A stretch of 64,000 nucleotides of DNA from Epiperipatus broadwayi. Lineage: Eukaryota; Onychophora; Udeonychophora; Euonychophora; Peripatidae. Of this stretch, positions 61,961 through 64,000 are shown in pieces. The position numbers and the translations under genes are program-made. Every line of letters begins with the position of its first letter. Positions within the stretch are counted from its first letter, which is position 1. The DNA is taken from positions 58,001-122,000 of the forward strand of contig JAQFVV010012531.1 in assembly GCA_028023455.1 (NCBI GenBank). Direction: 5' to 3'. The notes below the pieces were generated by a model that was not told where the DNA came from, searched no databases, and saw only the letters and a list, made by a program, of their open reading frames with translations.

Positions 61961-64000
61961 GTTAAAAGTATACATAAATATAAATATTTAAGGAGATTCG
62001 AACAACTGGATTAAGGTTTAAAATATAAATATTTATTTGGACAGAATTCAAGATGATTTTTATATATATATAATCAACTCTACGCTTGTAAAACTTTATT
62101 TTCATTATAAACATTTAAGAAACTTGTTACAATTATTTTTATTTTAACAAATATTAATTTAGTGCGGCGGTTACAATTCTGAATGTCTATTTAAAAATAG
62201 ACTTTATCGAAGTGGTTTGGTGGACGTTTTATACATTTAAAGGAAAAAATATTTAAAAATACAATAGAGTTTAGCTGATTATACGATTTCAATACATAAG
62301 TTTATTTTCATTTACAGACTTTATTTATTACAATTAAAATAAGTAGATTTATTTATTACAATTAAAATAAGGAAACATTATTTATTTTACATTTTCAGCG
62401 TTTAACGATAGAATATAGCTGAAACTCTATAATTGCAGGAACGGCTTATTTCAATAAAGGTGAGGGCAGCTTCATGAAAAGTTGGATTTAAACTCCAACA
62501 AATAAAGAGAAAAAATGTTTTATTATCACATATCATTACAATTTATTTTGCTAAACAGGCTAGAAAACTAACTATAAGAAATGGCGGTGCTAGCGTAATA
62601 TCAACGAGAGGAAATGGCACATTTGGCCAGGACAAGGTCATTCTCCAATTTTCTTTAACAATGGTACATACCAGCTTCATGCTAAAGTGGTACAGGAAGA
62701 AAAGATAGATAGGAATTGTCTATGGGCTGGACCATGGTGCATCCATACAGAGCTTCATCTACTCTAACTTGCATGTTCTAGAAGTAAACGTAGACTTCTA
62801 TTATGAACGAGAATACTAGAGATGAGGCTTTGAATCCCTGGAGTGAGGTACAGGTGACTCAAAGCAGTATATAAATATATATACTTGGAGGAGAAGAATG
62901 AATAACAAAGAGGATCATGACTCCCTGGAATAAGGTACAGGTCATCAGATCAAAGCCCTATGTGGCTTATGAATAATTGGACATATGCTAGCAATGCTAT
63001 CATAATACTATAAAATCACTGAATTTAAACATTAAAGTAAAGCCTTAAATGGTTTAACAAATAAGTAATGATATGCTAAAATAATGACCCATGTAAGCTA
63101 AAGTCATTTACCATAAGTTAAACTATCGTTAATAAATCATGCATTGCTCCCCCTTCTTGAATCAATATTTTAACATATTAAACAAACACTAAAATTCATG
63201 CACTTAAACGTGCAAATTACGAAATAGTTTAATCTGCCAACCTTTTGGCGATGATGATCAATAATAAAATTAATAAAATTAATATACACCAATATCCACC
63301 CCAGATTGCAAAAGTATTTATACATTTTGTATAAATTTATGATAAAACATTTATATAAAAATACAGGTATTCATTTAAAGTACAAACCCAATCTTATGAG
63401 ATATTTAAAATAAATAACAAGAAGTCATTAATTCCCCCCCTTTTCTATTCCATAGCGGGGTATAGAAGTTTGTAAGACTAGATTTGATTGTCATTTACCA
63501 ACAAAATTAAGTGAAAAACATAAAAATATTATTAAAATTAAATTATAACCGCACTAAATTATAAAAATAATAAGAAGCATGAGTTGGATTACAGATTAGT
63601 TTTGATAGTAGAGAATTGATACAAAAGATTAACAGACTCATCGATTAGTGAGTTTTAAAAAAAAAATTAAACATAAAGAAAACATTAGTTTACAAATTAA
63701 ATTACAAAATTAGAATTGGCTAATGCGATTATATTGTCTTTGGGCTGGTTACCTCAGGATTCTATGAAGTATTGATGAATCTTCTGTGGCAGGCTGCATT
63801 CTCTGATGGTACGGTCACTCTTGAGTGGTAGAGGCTACATCTCAACATGAGTCAGGCTGAAGATGGAGAGGAAGGCGGCTTAGGCCCCTCAAAAATTCAA
63901 TGGATGTGAAGTCATCTAGCAACGGTTGACCAAACTCTGACACAATAGATTTTTAGCCCTATTTATGTCAGTTTTTAGCCCCTCAGAGAATGTTTGTTTT
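61961..64000. other. Mixed AT-rich sequence, mostly unrecognised
   Basis: Imperfect inverted ends gtgcggcggttacaatt (62163) and aattataaccgcac (63542-63555), each next to TA, could bound a 1.39 kb DNA element, but the match is short. Within it a short direct repeat (ccctggagtgaggtacaggt at 62837 and ccctggaataaggtacaggt at 62923) is seen. No exon of the DCST-like gene and no protein domain was found. Confidence 0.3.

Overview
The window is AT-rich, intron-dominated eukaryotic DNA, most likely from an invertebrate animal. I see no bacterial operons, no CRISPR array and no rRNA. Long ATT trinucleotide tracts, RTE-type and other LINEs, a decayed Ty3/Gypsy element and many Penelope-like elements (PLEs) support a metazoan. 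I cannot place it more precisely from sequence alone.

One host gene can be read. Five short exons on the + strand (6601-6669, 11464-11635, 27307-27444, 40446-40573, 57906-58060) each have a good acceptor and donor, and their reading phases agree across all four introns. Their joined product looks like the middle of a DC-STAMP domain protein of the DCST1/DCST2 group (sneaky in flies, SPE-42/SPE-49 in nematodes). That group comprises sperm membrane proteins needed for fertilisation. The N-terminal exons and the C-terminal DC-STAMP domain and RING-type end are not recognised here; the gene very likely runs off both ends. The introns are about 4.8, 15.7, 13.0 and 17.3 kb.

Everything else recognised is repeat-derived. 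5.2-6.5 kb: 5'-truncated RTE LINE (- strand). 8.0-11.3 kb: longer, broken RTE LINE (- strand) with its endonuclease. 12.3-16.5 kb: decayed Ty3/Gypsy element with two LTRs. 21.3-23.7 kb: a nearly perfect 2.44 kb PLE palindrome with an intact GIY-YIG endonuclease part in one arm. 28.6-31.1 kb: ATT microsatellites, a 54-bp-unit foldback, a Jockey/CR1-like LINE remnant and a second LINE C-terminus. 33.1-36.2 kb: a roughly 430 bp repeat broken by a 2.2 kb segment. 39.3-43.0 kb: foldbacks and a diverged direct repeat. 46.2-46.6 kb: compound trinucleotide repeat. 50.7-56.5 kb: two more head-to-head PLE pairs, the larger carrying inverted tRNA-like and hammerhead-like ends and a 1.26 kb insertion. 57.4-61.0 kb: an exact 149 bp tandem duplication, a split RTE fragment and tRNA-related inverted repeats.

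The most interesting theme is that all three recognisable PLE loci are head-to-head inverted pairs, and that short hairpins with a TGAnGA...GAAA-like core recur at about a dozen sites. At one locus the hairpin sits about 35-40 bp downstream of a tRNA-like A-box/B-box module.
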